64,000 bases of DNA from Pohlia nutans (taxonomy: Eukaryota; Streptophyta; Bryopsida; Bryales; Mniaceae): positions 10,968,001 through 11,032,000 of the forward strand of contig CM040090.1 of NCBI GenBank assembly GCA_022496805.1. The letters run 5' to 3'. Positions 24,003 to 34,649 of the stretch are shown here, piece after piece. A program made the translations under genes and the position numbers. Numbering within the stretch: the first letter of the stretch is position 1; each line of letters starts with the position of its first letter. Below the pieces are notes generated by a model. It was not told the DNA's origin and made no database searches. It saw only the letters and a list, made by a program, of their open reading frames with translations.

Positions 24003-25404
24003 CGATAGTTGCATCACCAGTTGATACTCCACTTTTAGGACAAGGATTTTTCTGCCGAATATGGGTTTCTCCTCACTGATTTGCAATGTATGCTATAGGA
24101 CTTAACTATTTTTGTGCACATGACCAATTGAACCAATCATATTGCTCCCGTTGGATTTACTGAAACCTGCACTTTAGTAATTGGCTTCACTCTCCCAGTC
24201 TCTCACTTCTTGTATTAAAAGTATTTGGCCGCATGCATCATAATCCTCCCAACAAAATGAGACCTCAGAAACGGAGACTCAAATGACACACGGAAATGCT
24301 GAAGTGAGAAGCTTTAGATTGAGGAGTAAGTTTCAAAACTTCGACACAGTAGATTTAAATCAGAGGTCCGTGGGGAACAACCCGACATGGCCATAAATGG
24401 TGTACGTGGACTGTACATCTGGACGTGGATATGTGAGATTTGGAAATTTTACAGTACACCTCTTAATGCTGCGCATTTAATCGATGAAATGATTATTGTC
24501 TCGGCCATCGAGTTGCAGCTGGATGGGCATCATGAGTGAATATTTTTCATTATTCAGAAGGCGATCACATTCACAATAACCAAAAGAGTTTGATTCATTT
24601 GAGCATACTGGAACCCGGAGACTTGATCAGATTTCACCCAATGATTCTGATGATTGTGGCCAGCCTAACCCTTTAAAGCCAATTAATTCGAGATTGTGAA
24701 TCAAAGTTACGATTTCTTGAGAAGGTTGTAGGGTGCAAAATCAAGTGCAAATATTCATGATGAGGTGTGGATCGATGCGTATGAAGCTTGGCATTGGGAT
24801 CTACATAATTTGCAAGTTTCTTGTGTCTAATTGAATCATCTGAGACCGCACACAGTCTGGAGCTCTTACCGAGGCTCTCTCCACAAATTGGTTAAATTGT
24901 GATTTTCATATGAGTGCATGCCAAATAAATGCTGCTCTGTGGCTTGAATGAAATGCTAAGACCTTCTTAGGTAAAATCTCACGGCCAGGCCTGCTCATGG
25001 CTTGCAATAATCAAGTTAGCGTAATTTGCAGTTCTCATCAAAAGAGAAGACTCTGACATTGTTTCGAAATTTAAGAAAGATTCGAGTTTAAAATCCAACT
25101 GCAGCTTTGCTTGTAACACAGTTATTACCCTAATTAATCGAGAGATTCTGGCTGCTGAGGTGGTAGTCTCAGGGCAACAGCATTTGACATTCAAAACTGA
25201 AATAATTCATGTGTTCGTTAACGGCGAAGCCGATGCCAGTCTTGATCAAGTAGTATACAACGGAACCTGCCTTATGCTCCACTAAAGTCTTACGACTTCT
25301 GTGTCGATTTCTGAAATGGCTTAATGCAACTTTCCATCGCGCTGCTATTGTATGATATTTCAGATCGACTCTATCTCTAGAGATATATCTTGGGCTCTGA
25401 ACTC
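24003..25404. other. Intergenic part of the B3 tandem duplication
   Basis: Presumed promoter and 5' flank of the 22921-24002 gene. Blocks such as TTCATATGAGTGCATGCC and CATGTGTTCGTTAACGGCG recur in diverged form at about 27172 and 27449, upstream of the second gene. No separate gene is visible. Confidence 0.55.
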
Positions 25405-26760
25405 TCACGATTGAGGCTGTTGCACTTCTCGGACGACGAAGAAGGAGTCGGCAGCCAAAGTAAAGAAAAGTTTTTGGCCTACGTGAAGATGGTTTTCATT
25501 CACGAACTCCCTCCATTCTGTTCTCAAGTACTGCTTCATACGCTTTGTAGTGGTACTGCTACGGGTATGGCAACGCATCGTTCGCACCGGGGACTGGTCA
25601 TGGATCCCCTGCAGCTTCATCACGGAGTGGATTCGGCTGCCGTACATCTTCAAGAAGTCTCGAGGTATCTTCTGCACAGGCTCACAACACAGAACCGGTC
25701 AATTATGCAGACCTCGATCTATTCATGCATATCCTGGCCTGCTTTGAAATTTGCGTACTGTAACGGAATCCAAGACGCTTGCAAACTTGAATTCAATGAG
25801 AGAACTTACCAAGCGAGCTGTATCTGTGCCGCATTCACATCGAAAACGGACGTTGGTGGCTGTCAGTTTCTTCTCGAAGCGGGGAAGCAGAGAATCCCTG
25901 GTGATTTCTTGCCAGAGTGTTGAATTCTCTTGGCTCTCGTTGCATCGGATGGAGACCACAGGACTGTCAGGTCCGGAAGAAGATGCCGCGCCTGAATCAT
26001 CTGCAACTGTCTTAGACTTTAGCGGAGTTACACGGTTCAATCCATCAACCTTCTCTTTACCTAAGTCAGAACTTCCCTCCTCATCAGCAACCGTTTGTTG
26101 AACTTCGAGAGGCTGCCTTGTTTTCTTCTGTGAAAATTCAGAATGAATTCTGATTTGCGCTTGAGAAGGCAACTCTTGCTTGAACTTGCTGCGAAATATA
26201 TAGACCTCAAATTCGGACATAGCCGTGAGTGCGAAGACGAGCGAATCGCCTTCCAGGAGGCCATTGGAAGTAACGAAAGCTTTCCAACCGCGGCCGAATC
26301 TCACCTGCGTCCAATTTGACAAAGAAATGGCGAGCATCACTGGCCAGGCTTTTGCGGATGATTCCGTTCGAAGGATAACCGATTTTTGAAACCCGTCACC
26401 ATGACTTTGCACGAACCAAGAGGGAACTGTCTGCGAGAATTGAATATCGGAATCAGAAGCGTGCGTACGTCCTGAAGTTGCAAATGGCGCTGCAGATTTA
26501 AAATACGTGTCTTATGGATTGTGAATCACGAGTGTTGCTTAGTCTATCACCAACAAATTCAGATTCGAAAGTCAAAACTAATACTAACAGCTCTGGACCC
26601 AACTTGCGAAGCGTACCAATTCTCTAAAATGTCTGAGCTTGCTCGACGCACTCGTCACTCCGAGGATCTTCTCGAAATGAGGTCTCCCTTGCAACTTGCC
26701 AAGCACTTGGGCCTTGTCATCACAACTCAATGGCATGATCTCCACGTTGTTTCTGGCCAT
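25405..26760 (-). CDS. Two-B3-domain protein (REM-like), paralog 1
   Basis: Three exons: 26760-26617, 26430-25810 and 25671-25405, with GT-AG introns of 186 and 138 bp in phase 0. The predicted protein is 343 residues. B3 domain one (about 27-128) runs from RPHFEKILG through VPSWFVQSHGDGFQKSVILR to SNGLLEGDSLVFAL and EVYIFRS. A serine- and glutamate-rich linker with KKTRQPLEVQQTVADEE follows. B3 domain two (about 229-335) has LPRFEKKLTATN, IPRDFLKMYGS, FVNENHLHVGQKLFFTL and ends ADSFFVVREV. A sequence-specific DNA-binding regulator in the nucleus is expected from the family. Exon 1 carries extra residues (VTSASSKL) relative to its paralog, so its donor or this segment may need transcript support. 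The ATG of MARNNVEIMP was chosen because it aligns with the paralog's start. Confidence 0.83.
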
Positions 26761-27519
26761 CGCCTGCTGATAATTCGATCTGCCGGAGAACTTACTGCAA
26801 CATATTGAGCTAATAGGTGGCTTCACTCTCAGTCTCTTCTTGTGAGGAATTTGTATGCATAATCTAGCCAGAGGCCCGGTCTTGAGAATCCATAAATGGT
26901 GTATAATTGTATATATCCGGACGTAGACCGGCAAGATTTTGAAATTAGAAACCTCTTAATGGTGATTGGTACGCTTCGCAAGCGTAACAATCATTCCATG
27001 GATACCAATTTCAAGTGCAGATATTAGTGACGAGTTGGCGGAAGCGAATGCAGCCTGGCATGGGAATCGTCAAGCTCCTCATGTCTAATTAGACTGCAGT
27101 CTGGAATTCTAACAGATCATACTACCTCCACAAACGGATTGTTAGCACCAGTGTTTAAAACGAAGTTTTCATATGAATGCATCCCCCATTAATTGTGCCG
27201 AACTATGGCTTGCACAAAATGGTATTGATCAGCTTCTTGGGCACAACCTGGTCGCTCGTCAAGTTGTCATTTGCAGCTCTGATCAGAACTGACGAGCAGA
27301 AGAGATTCGCCGTCCATAAAGCACCGTAGTTCTACTTGTAATACGAAGTACATACCGTAGGAATGGATCACAATATGTTCACAAGTTGCCCGTATGTGAG
27401 TGCTACAGTAGTCTAGCAACAACTTTTCACATCCAAAACTGATAATAGTCCATGTGTTCGTCAAGGGCGTGCTAGTCTTCAGCTTGCCTTAAAACTAATG
27501 TACGAAAATTACGGCTTTC
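26761..27519. other. Upstream region of B3 paralog 1, duplicated
   Basis: Non-coding sequence colinear with about 24003-25315. It ends where family E copy 2 is inserted. The likely promoter of the 25405-26760 gene is here; no clear TATA box could be chosen. Confidence 0.5.
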
Positions 27520-27523
27520 TTAA

Positions 27524-28326
27524 CCCTTTAGTGCCTAGCTGACCACATTATGGTCACTACAACGTCCGAAATGCAAATAGCACAGAATCCGTGAAGAATT
27601 CGAACTTCAGTTTTGAAGTTCAGATTTGCCCACATACATTACGCACCTTCCAGAACAAGAAATTTTCAATTTGGAATTGTACAACTATCAAAATACCTAT
27701 CAACAGAACGCAAAAATACTGCAAATACTTGAAAATACAGTAAATACTTATAAATACAACATATGTATTGTGTAGTATTTCTTGTGTTTGGAAGTTTGTT
27801 ATCTTGTTTTATTTTTTTGGATTGTGTTCTCTTCGTCATCTTCCATTGGTGTGTGTAATCCGATCTTGACTAATGTACCCACTCCTGTCAATTTTCAACG
27901 TATAAAATTTTGTCCTAAACCGTACATGGAGAAGTCACTTTCACTTATAAATCTCACAATAATTATGTGTGAGTCTATTTTTGATATGAAAGATTGCAAC
28001 GGAGAGGTGTTGACATAGGGCATAGCTGAACTTCTTTGCTTTTATTTTTGAAAATTTACCTCAAATTATATTTAACTTTGAAGTCACACACCCCCCAAAA
28101 TCTCGTTTTTGAGCGTGCATTATACAGTTCAAATACATACTATAATCTTCCGATCCCACCATCGGATGATTCTCAAATTTTGATAAAATATGTGCTCTCG
28201 AGTTGAGAATAGAATTGTACGGTTACTTTCTAATTTAACTCAGTCTATTTTTGGTAGTCTCAACCACAGTGGAAAAATCTACTGAAATCCAGGGCTCTGA
28301 GCTACAGTACCCTAGGCACTAAAGGG
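27524..28326 (+). mobile_element. TTAA-type MITE family E, copy 2
   Basis: TTAA at 27520-27523 and 28327-28330 with 15-bp terminal repeats CCCTTTAGTGCCTAG; 803 bp. The subterminal palindrome TGACCACATTATGGTCA is kept here and partly decayed in copy 1. It interrupts the third B3 repeat: the left neighbour ends in GGCTTTC and the right resumes ATGGCTCAATGCAA. The intact paralogous site at about 25310-25330 reads TTTCTGAAATGGCTTAATGC. Confidence 0.92.
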
Positions 28327-28330
28327 TTAA

Positions 28331-28490
28331 ATGGCTCAATGCAAATTGCCATCGCCCATGAAATTTGGTACTCGCGCCGTTCTGTTGTGTAATATGTCGA
28401 CCACATCCACTCTATCTGACGATCTTGGGCTATGATAGAGGCTGCTGCGCTTCTTGAATGACGAAGAATCAACCTCAAAATGGCAACAAA
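28331..28490 (-). pseudogene. Broken 3' end of a third B3 paralog
   Basis: This stretch aligns with the 3' end and 3' flank of the 25405-26760 gene: ATGGCTCAATGCAA, then CCATCGC, GATCTTGGGCT, and GAGGCTGCTGCGCTTCTTGA corresponding to the last codons. The reading frame of the end block carries small indels and no upstream exons follow; similarity stops near 28490. The remnant shows that the array once had at least three units. Confidence 0.65.
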
Positions 28491-28523
28491 ACACTAATAA
28501 CCAGTGATTTTTTGGGGGCAATG

Positions 28524-28758
28524 GAGTTATCCGTAAAGTCACCTTGGATTTGAAGAATCAACAAAGAATTTTGCTTTATTGTACTCTTATTTCTTCACTA
28601 CAAATAGTTAGGTGTGGAAGATTTTGGTGGTTTATCATTATTAGGTGTGTAAGAGGTGTGTAAGAGCTTAGTGGTCTTCAAAAGTTTTCAAATAAGAGTA
28701 TAATAAAGCAAAATTCTTTGTTGATTCTTCAAATCCAAGGTGACTTTACGGATAACTC
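28524..28758. mobile_element. Fold-back element with about 68-bp arms
   Basis: The left arm starts GAGTTATCCGTAAAGTCACC and the right arm is its near-perfect inverse, ending GGTGACTTTACGGATAACTC. Arms of about 68 bp enclose roughly 100 bp. It follows shortly after the point where the third B3 copy breaks off. It is non-coding, and no clear superfamily signature is visible. Confidence 0.75.
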
Positions 28759-29039
28759 AAATGTAAAGCTTCTGGCAATGCTTTTTTCTGTGATTCTTTT
28801 CTTGAAGCCTAATTGGCAATTAAAAAAAAAAAAAACCTGAGAAAAAATATTTGGGGAAAGTTTTAGCTTAGGATCATATTTTAATCTAATTTCTTCTTAT
28901 TATGATAGTTTTTGTAAAATTTGGCTATCTTCACAAAAGCATAAAGAAAATTTGGTGAAAAAATTCAAAAAATTCTCATTTGTTTTTTTAAACCCCTTTA
29001 GAAGTATGCAAAGAGCCATGTCGGGCCATGTTTAATTGT
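28759..29039. other. Short non-coding spacer
   Basis: AT-rich, with an A run at about 28822-28834. No features found. Confidence 0.4.
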
Positions 29040-29440
29040 TTTCAATCAAATGTTGATTTTCACCTAGTTCTTTATTTTAAATGAAAAGGTCTCAACTAAG
29101 AAAGTGTGGGGGCTATCTTCTACTATTTAGTCTAATTTACCATTCTTCAAAATTGTTGAAATTGAATTTTTTACAACACTTTATACCTCAAACCCTAAAA
29201 TTCCAATTTTCTATCATATTTCTTTTTATATTAGCTCAAGAAGCATGCCAGATACACCTTTTTGTTCATCACTACTATTTAATTTTTCCCTTTAAAAATC
29301 ATACTATTTAAAGCATTTATGTAATTACTATAATCTTTACAAGAAAAAAGCTTTGAAAAATATTATGAGATTCATTTTTATTTAAGTAATTATGAAAAAT
29401 GAGGGTAAATCGGTTTAACAATAAATTTTATGTGAAAAAT
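29040..29440 (+). repeat. Dispersed repeat H, copy 2
   Basis: Colinear with 12270-12700: TAAATGAAAAGGTCTCAACT, GCTCAAGAAGCATGCC, GTAATTACTA and AATTATGAAAAATGAGG occur in the same order. The open frame 29081-29311 is not conserved in the other copy. Confidence 0.6.
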
Positions 29441-29520
29441 ACCCAAAAAATATAATGCAAATTAAAACACAAGGAGATGTGATCTCATGTGAAGAATAGG
29501 AAAAATATTATTAATTTAAA

Positions 29521-29579
29521 AAAATAAAATCCAATCTAATATGGATGGTCACCGTCCACATCTGATTGGATTTTATTTT
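29521..29579. repeat. Near-palindrome of 59 bp
   Basis: AAAATAAAATCCAATC on the left is mirrored by GATTGGATTTTATTTT on the right, and pairing continues to the centre (GGTCACC) with about four mismatches. A transcript would form an almost loop-free hairpin. It may be a minimal DNA transposon remnant. Confidence 0.7.
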
Positions 29580-29761
29580 ACTATTGTTTTATTATTTTAT
29601 TAAAATTTAAATAATTTTAAAATATACATATTTTTAATTAAAAAAATTAAAGATTATTATTTAATTTTTTTGGGGATGAGATCTGCTCATGCAGATTTTA
29701 AATGAAAGGGGCCTCTTAAAGACCTTAAATTTTTTTAAATGTTTTTTCAACTAATTAGAAA

Positions 29762-29869
29762 TCTATTATACAATACAACTCGGTTTGTCTCACTCGACCC
29801 AAGCTCAATGTGCTCATTGTCGAGGAGACAACCCAAGCTCAATGTGCTCAACGGCACGAGTCCCACTAG
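29762..29869 (+). mobile_element. Helitron-like mini-element, copy 2
   Basis: Starts TCTATTATACAATACAACTC after A and ends GAGTCCCACTAG before T, matching the A|TC...CTAG|T rule of Helitrons. A short GTGC/GCAC stem precedes the terminus. It is 108 bp. The CCCAAGCTCAATGTGCTCA text is locally duplicated inside. Confidence 0.55.
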
Positions 29870-29890
29870 TATCTAATAACATATATACAC

Positions 29891-30196
29891 ATTAGGAGAA
29901 AAATGGGGTCCCAAAGGAGCCCTGTAAGCTTGCTCGGGTTAGGTGAACCGGCTGCCCAAACACCATTTTCTATATAAACCCATTGGTGCAGTCGCTGCCC
30001 GCTGACAGCGTCGGAAGCCGCAGTGCTGGCAGTGTTGGCACTGTTGGCAGCATCGATTGGCGCGACCCACGGAACTGCACTGCTGGCAGCCACGGTAGCA
30101 CCATTGGTGCCCTCATGTAAAGTGCACGGTTTGGCCTAAATTTTTCAGCACGTGCCAAAGGCCAAGGCCCCTTTGTGACAACAGATTTCTCCTAAT
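29891..30196 (-). mobile_element. GC-rich 306-bp element M, copy 1
   Basis: Terminal inverted repeats ATTAGGAGAAA enclose GC-rich sequence unlike its surroundings; TA next to GGAG/CTCC would fit a TA target. The second copy, inverted, is 38631-38945. The centre is a short-period repeat of GGCAGTGTTGGCACTGTT type. A 62-codon frame on the minus strand (29970-30158) starting MARAEKFRPNRALY is also open in copy 2 and ends alike (SAGSDCTNGF), with an extra repeat unit there. I do not recognise the peptide. Confidence 0.7.
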
Positions 30197-30756
30197 GCAA
30201 GTATAATTGAATTTATAAAGTCTTCCCATACAAAGACAATCACTCAATCTTGAAAAAACTCTCCTTGAATATTTATGTGACTGAATTATAATATGTATCT
30301 TGTGTATACATTGGACGGTGATATTTCAATTAAAACCCTTTTATGTACTTATATGAATAATAAAGTGTAAGCTCCACCAACACTACATATCTCACTTGCC
30401 CAAATGGGCTATTGTGGAAATTCATTCACTTAGTATTCAAGTATTTGCGAGGCTTCAACTAAAAGTTGTATCCAAGTATTTGTTTCAAGTATTTGTGGGG
30501 CTTTGACTAAAAGGTGCATTCAAGTATTTGTTTCAAGTATTTGTGAGGTTTCAACTAAAAGTTGTTGAAGCATTGCATAAAAAGCTATAAAGGTGCAAAG
30601 GTTTTTTTGGCAAACAATAAAATAGATAGAAGTGTTGATGTTTACATTGTGTACATTCTCAAAGTTTAACATATATTCATCATCAAAGATTATCATGGTG
30701 TCTATATAAAAAAGTTTTTCATTTTAATATTATATACATATGAAATTGGAATAACA
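30197..30756. repeat. Non-coding spacer with 59-bp tandem repeat
   Basis: At about 30437-30562 the motif TTCAAGTATTTGTGGGGCTT and its variants (CAAGTATTTG plus GGCTTCAACTAAAAGTTG) recurs two to three times. The rest is AT-rich and featureless. Confidence 0.55.
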
Positions 30757-30902
30757 TCTATTATACAGTACAACTTGGTTTGTCTCACTCGACCGTTCCG
30801 TGCTGGAATCCATCGAGGACACAACCCAAGCTCAAAACCAAGTGATCAAAATCATGACCATTAAACTAAGGTCAATGTGCTCAACGGCACGGGTCCCACT
30901 AG
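30757..30902 (+). mobile_element. Helitron-like mini-element, copy 3
   Basis: Starts TCTATTATACAGTACAACTT after A and ends CGGGTCCCACTAG before T. It shares GTTTGTCTCACTCGACC and GTGCTCAACGGCAC with the other two copies. It is 146 bp. Confidence 0.55.
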
Positions 30903-31149
30903 TTGGAAGCCAAATTGGAAGCCAAATTTTGGTCAGTTTCCTCTTAAAATTCAAGTTTTTTACTCCTAATGAATTCGTATTTTTCTAAAAAAGAAAAGTC
31001 AGTCTTGTGAAAATATGTAATCTAAGGCTCTTTCACATGGAGGTGTTGGGATAGTGCGAGCTTGACTATTGTTGGCCAGAAACAATAGTGGTTTTACCAT
31101 AAGATCGATTTTTTTAAAATGATATTGTCATTTGACAATTTAGGTGAAT

Positions 31150-31640
31150 CTCCCGGCAAGAATGTTTGAAAGCAAAGTGGATGTGTACTAAAAAACCAAT
31201 CAAATGGAAGTGCAACAATGTGGTTGTATTCATGTTCATGTTCACTATGATCGTGTTTAAGGTTGTCAATTCGACTTCCGACAAAAAGTGTCGGGAAGCA
31301 AGATCGATGTATACAAAAAACCAATCAAACGAGAGCTCAAAATTTAGAGTAGTGTGATCGTGTTCATGTTCAATGTGGTTGTGGTTGTGTTCAAGGTTGT
31401 CAATTTGACTTCTGAACAAGAGTGCGAAGAAGAAAGTCAAAGTGTATAGTAAACCAATCAAATGAGAGTTTAACAATTCGTGGTCATGTGTTCAGGGTTG
31501 TCAAATGTTACAGGTTGTCACTTCAACTCCGAACAAGAGTACAAAGAGGAAAGTCATTGTCTATAGAAAACCAATCAAATGAGAGCCCAACATTTTGTGG
31601 TGGTGTTTAGAGTTGTTAAAATGTTCAAGGTTGTTAAAGA
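31150..31640. repeat. Tandem array of about 125-bp units, four copies
   Basis: The word ACCAATCAAATG or its variant occurs at about 31195, 31322, 31453 and 31572, with the text between repeated (AAGGTTGTCAATTTGACTTC, GAACAAGAGTGC and so on). Units of 119-131 bp are diverged from each other. The long minus-strand frame across them (31114-31476) is not kept from unit to unit. Confidence 0.75.
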
Positions 31641-32019
31641 AAAGCTAATCTGCTTGTACCTAGGGATTCTCCTTACAACTTAGTTTTTACCAACTTATGT
31701 CAAATATGTCACAAAACACCATGTGAAATGATCCTCACTTCAAGAATGAGACCAAATTTTATATCATTGAAATCAATGGAGAATATTGCATGTGTTGATC
31801 AAAATACAAAAAATTGGACAAAAAGAGATCCATATATGGGCTTTTAAAAAAACAAAGAGCTGAATTTGGGCTTTTTGGTTCAAAATTAGAGGTTAATATT
31901 GTGAAATATAGATCATGATAGATTTGAAGAGGAATGCAATGAAAAAATTAAATCATTGATTGAACACCAAGAGGTCTTATGCCGATGTAGAAACATATAC
32001 TGTATGTGGAAGGCAAGGC

Positions 32020-32130
32020 AGGCAAGGCAGGGTTGGTATTTTCATGTCAAATAATTAATAAAATGTGGAAGGCAAGGCAAGGTTGGTAAAATAGTTGAGG
32101 GCAAGGCAAGGTTGGTAAAATAGTTGAGGT
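32020..32130. repeat. Short GGCAAGGCAAGGTTGGTAAA repeats
   Basis: Two near-identical units GGCAAGGCAAGGTTGGTAAA with ATAGTTGAGG between, preceded by related GGCAAGGCAGGGTTGG text. Confidence 0.8.
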
Positions 32131-32183
32131 CGGCACTTTCAAAAGTGATTGTTAAGAAATTAACTATTAATAGCTAACAATTG

Positions 32184-32212
32184 TCAATGTGTTCAACGCC
32201 AGGTCCCACTAG
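32184..32212 (+). repeat. Solo Helitron-like 3' end
   Basis: CAATGTGTTCAACGCCAGGT then CCCACTAG before T matches only the 3' 29 bp of the Helitron-like family. Confidence 0.4.
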
Positions 32213-33333
32213 TCCTCTACAAAATGGTATGGTATTCATTATTTGATTTTACTTATCTAAAAAAATCATGTTTAATGTCTTACTTTTTGAATTAAGAATG
32301 AAACTTACTTGACATAAACCAATTGTGTTGTTTTTCAAAAAATCATAATAAATGGAAAAAAAAAGTTCTCTCACTACGGTTCGACCCTTGATTCAATGTG
32401 ATAAAATACTTTTTAATATTAGCATAAGTTTTATCAAGTTTTTCAAACATTTTATAACAAATGTTTGAAAACAATGTTGAATGGGGATGTTAGGTTAAGG
32501 GTTATATTCTGTAAAGACCTTGTAGTTGAATCCTGTAAATTAGTCAAACTCTGTAAAGACTGTGAAATGGACAACAATATTGAATTTCAACAATTTTCAT
32601 CTGGCTAGCAACTTATACTGGACATTCACGCAAATGCCATTTGTATCATCACTTCTGCAGTGGAAATTGTTCATGGCTGAAAATAACCTGACGAGTATTG
32701 TACTGTAACTTACATGATGTACAAAAATTGAACTGTCCACCTTCAACATTATACCCAATGCAAGCAAACATCCTCAAACCCAATTACCCTAACCCTACCT
32801 GGATGGCCATCAAAATTCAAAAAACACCATCACGAATTACACGCAACATAGAATCCACTTCAAACATTGCAACCATGGGACTGCATACAATTAGAGCAAT
32901 TGCTCCATATGACAATCAGATTGCTAAGCCAAGTGCAGTAGTTACGTCATAATATACTACATTATATGGAGAATTAGAGAATCTGTAGTAAGAAAAAAAA
33001 ATGCATCTTCCATTCTCTGTCAGCAACAAACAATTTGAGCATTGTGCAATGGTATCATATACCTGGATTGATTGCATTTAGACAGTCGATATTGACAAGT
33101 TTCATTGACAATGCCAGAGATGGGTATCTACAAAGAACCTCATCCTCACAGATTCAATCCCAACAAAGGGAGCTTCACAAATTCACAGATTGCAGCATCT
33201 ACACTCTGCAACTGAATATATGTCAAGATCAACTAACCAGTACATCTGTCATTGAAGGGACATGGCGAGATGTATTTCTCTACAAAGAAAAAAATAAAAG
33301 AAACTAGGAAAAATTAAAGGAATTTCATTCACT
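32213..33333. other. Non-coding region downstream of the LEA gene
   Basis: Presumably the 3' untranslated region and downstream flank of the minus-strand LEA gene. The plus-strand frames at 32698-32952 and 33035-33307 have no motif I recognise. Confidence 0.45.
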
Positions 33334-34192
33334 TCACTGGGAAGGAGTCTTCAAACCGATTTTCTCGGCAATCTTGGAAGCGTCCCGCTTGACAGCCTTG
33401 GCAGCTTCAATGCCAACTTCCTTAATGCTTTGCGCGGTTTCCTTGGTCTTCTCCGGCACGTCTTTCACCATATCTTGCGCCGTGTTAATCTCCTTGGACG
33501 TCTGTGTTTTCACCTTGTCCACCACGGTCTCGCCTCCCTCCTTGGCTTCGGCCGCTTTGTCCTGTGCCTTGGCGGATGTGGAGCGCGCAGTTTCCTTCGT
33601 CTTCTCCGTGACGCTGCTCGCTGCGTCCTTGGCCTTCTCAGTCACATTGCTGGCCGTCTCCTTCGCCTTGTCCGCTGCGTCGCCGGCCGTCTCCTTGGCT
33701 TGCTCCGTCTTCTCCTGCGCAAACTCCTTCCCCTGCTCTGTCTTCTCCTGCGCGTACTCCTTCCCCTTCTGCGCTACATCCCCTGCTTCAACTGACGACC
33801 TATCAAACGTTTGCGTTCCGTCCGCGAAATACCGAGCTGAAACCGCCTGGTACCTTGCCGCCTGAAACACACAACCCTCCCTGGTCAGCATTCGAACGCA
33901 ATTCACATGATCATCACGAATAACAAGGCTACTTCCTCAAACCCTAGTCATGCACACATTTCACATGGCTATCGATAACCATTCGAACACAATAGTCAAG
34001 ACAGTCACCCATGATAGATATGAAGAGGCCTTAAAAACAAACTACTTCCTGAAACCCTAGTCATGCACAAATCTTAGGTCAAAGCAAAACTAATGCCATA
34101 TCCAGATCCAAGCATAGGATTGTGATGGTGACCTGTGCAGCAGCGCTCTGGTGAAGAAGCCTCAACAAGCTGGTTCCTCTCATGGCTGCCAT
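33334..34192 (-). CDS. Mitochondrial LEA protein, group 3 (LEA_4 type)
   Basis: Two exons, 34192-34133 and 33861-33334, with a 271-bp GT-AG intron in phase 0; the predicted protein is 195 residues. The N-terminus MAAMRGTSLLRLLHQSAAAQ then AARYQAVSARYF|ADG is basic, hydroxylated and lacks acids, with an arginine at -3 of the likely cleavage site, so import into mitochondria is expected. Residues about 54-130 are 11-residue repeats such as KEYAQEKTEQG, KEFAQEKTEQA, KETAGDAADKA and KETASNVTEKA, the hallmark of group 3 LEA proteins. These are disordered in water and fold into amphipathic helices on drying, protecting inner-membrane surfaces. The C-terminus is IGLKTPSQ. The first ATG has a good context (GCCATGG). 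A longer reading of exon 2 alone, starting MNCVRMLTREG, would lose the presequence and ignores the splice sites. Confidence 0.92.
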
Positions 34193-34645
34193 GGCTCCAA
34201 ATGTGAATCGGATAAAAAACAGGGAACCTGATGGATATGAAAGCAAGACAAGGAACGGAAGAAAAAGTGAGAGATGGATTGCAAATGGGGGTGATGGGAA
34301 TGTGGATTGTGGAGGGCGAGGTGGAGAATTTGAGGTCAAGGGCTTGTAAATTAGAGCGGTCTGCAGTGGAAGAGACAAAGGCCGGGAGGACAAGTGTCGA
34401 CCATGAGCGCATGGTACCACGTGGCGACGTGGGAGGCCACGGTGTGTGCTGACGTTGTGAGTGGCGGCCTATTAGGGTGGTGAAATGGGCCACGCGGCGC
34501 TTGGATTGGCAATGCCCCATTTCCCAGCCTCTACGGCCGTGTTGCCACCCTACCTAATTCCGTGCAAGACCCAATTCCGCACCCTATCCTTGTCCCCAAC
34601 TCCAGAAGAAGAGGAACTCTGGCCCAGAGGGCCAGCGTGAATAAC
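34193..34645 (-). promoter_or_regulatory. LEA promoter and 5' leader with G-box/ABRE cluster
   Basis: CCACGTGGC at 34417-34425 is a perfect G-box/ABRE core and is abutted by GACGTGG at 34426-34432, a second ACGT core. They lie about 225 bp upstream of the LEA start codon. Paired ABREs are the usual arrangement in abscisic-acid- and drought-induced LEA promoters. No convincing TATA box was found. The open frames here (34074-34520) are shadows of leader and exon 1. Confidence 0.65.
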
Positions 34646-34649
34646 TTTA

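Noticed and set aside
25390..25923. A 177-residue plus-strand frame
   Set aside because: It is antisense to exons 2 and 3 of a clear B3 gene and has no motif of its own.
31114..31476. A 120-residue minus-strand frame
   Set aside because: It crosses several diverged tandem repeat units with no conserved peptide between units.
33374..33865. Long plus-strand frames across the LEA gene (163 and 121 residues)
   Set aside because: They are antisense shadows of the repeat-rich LEA coding exon.
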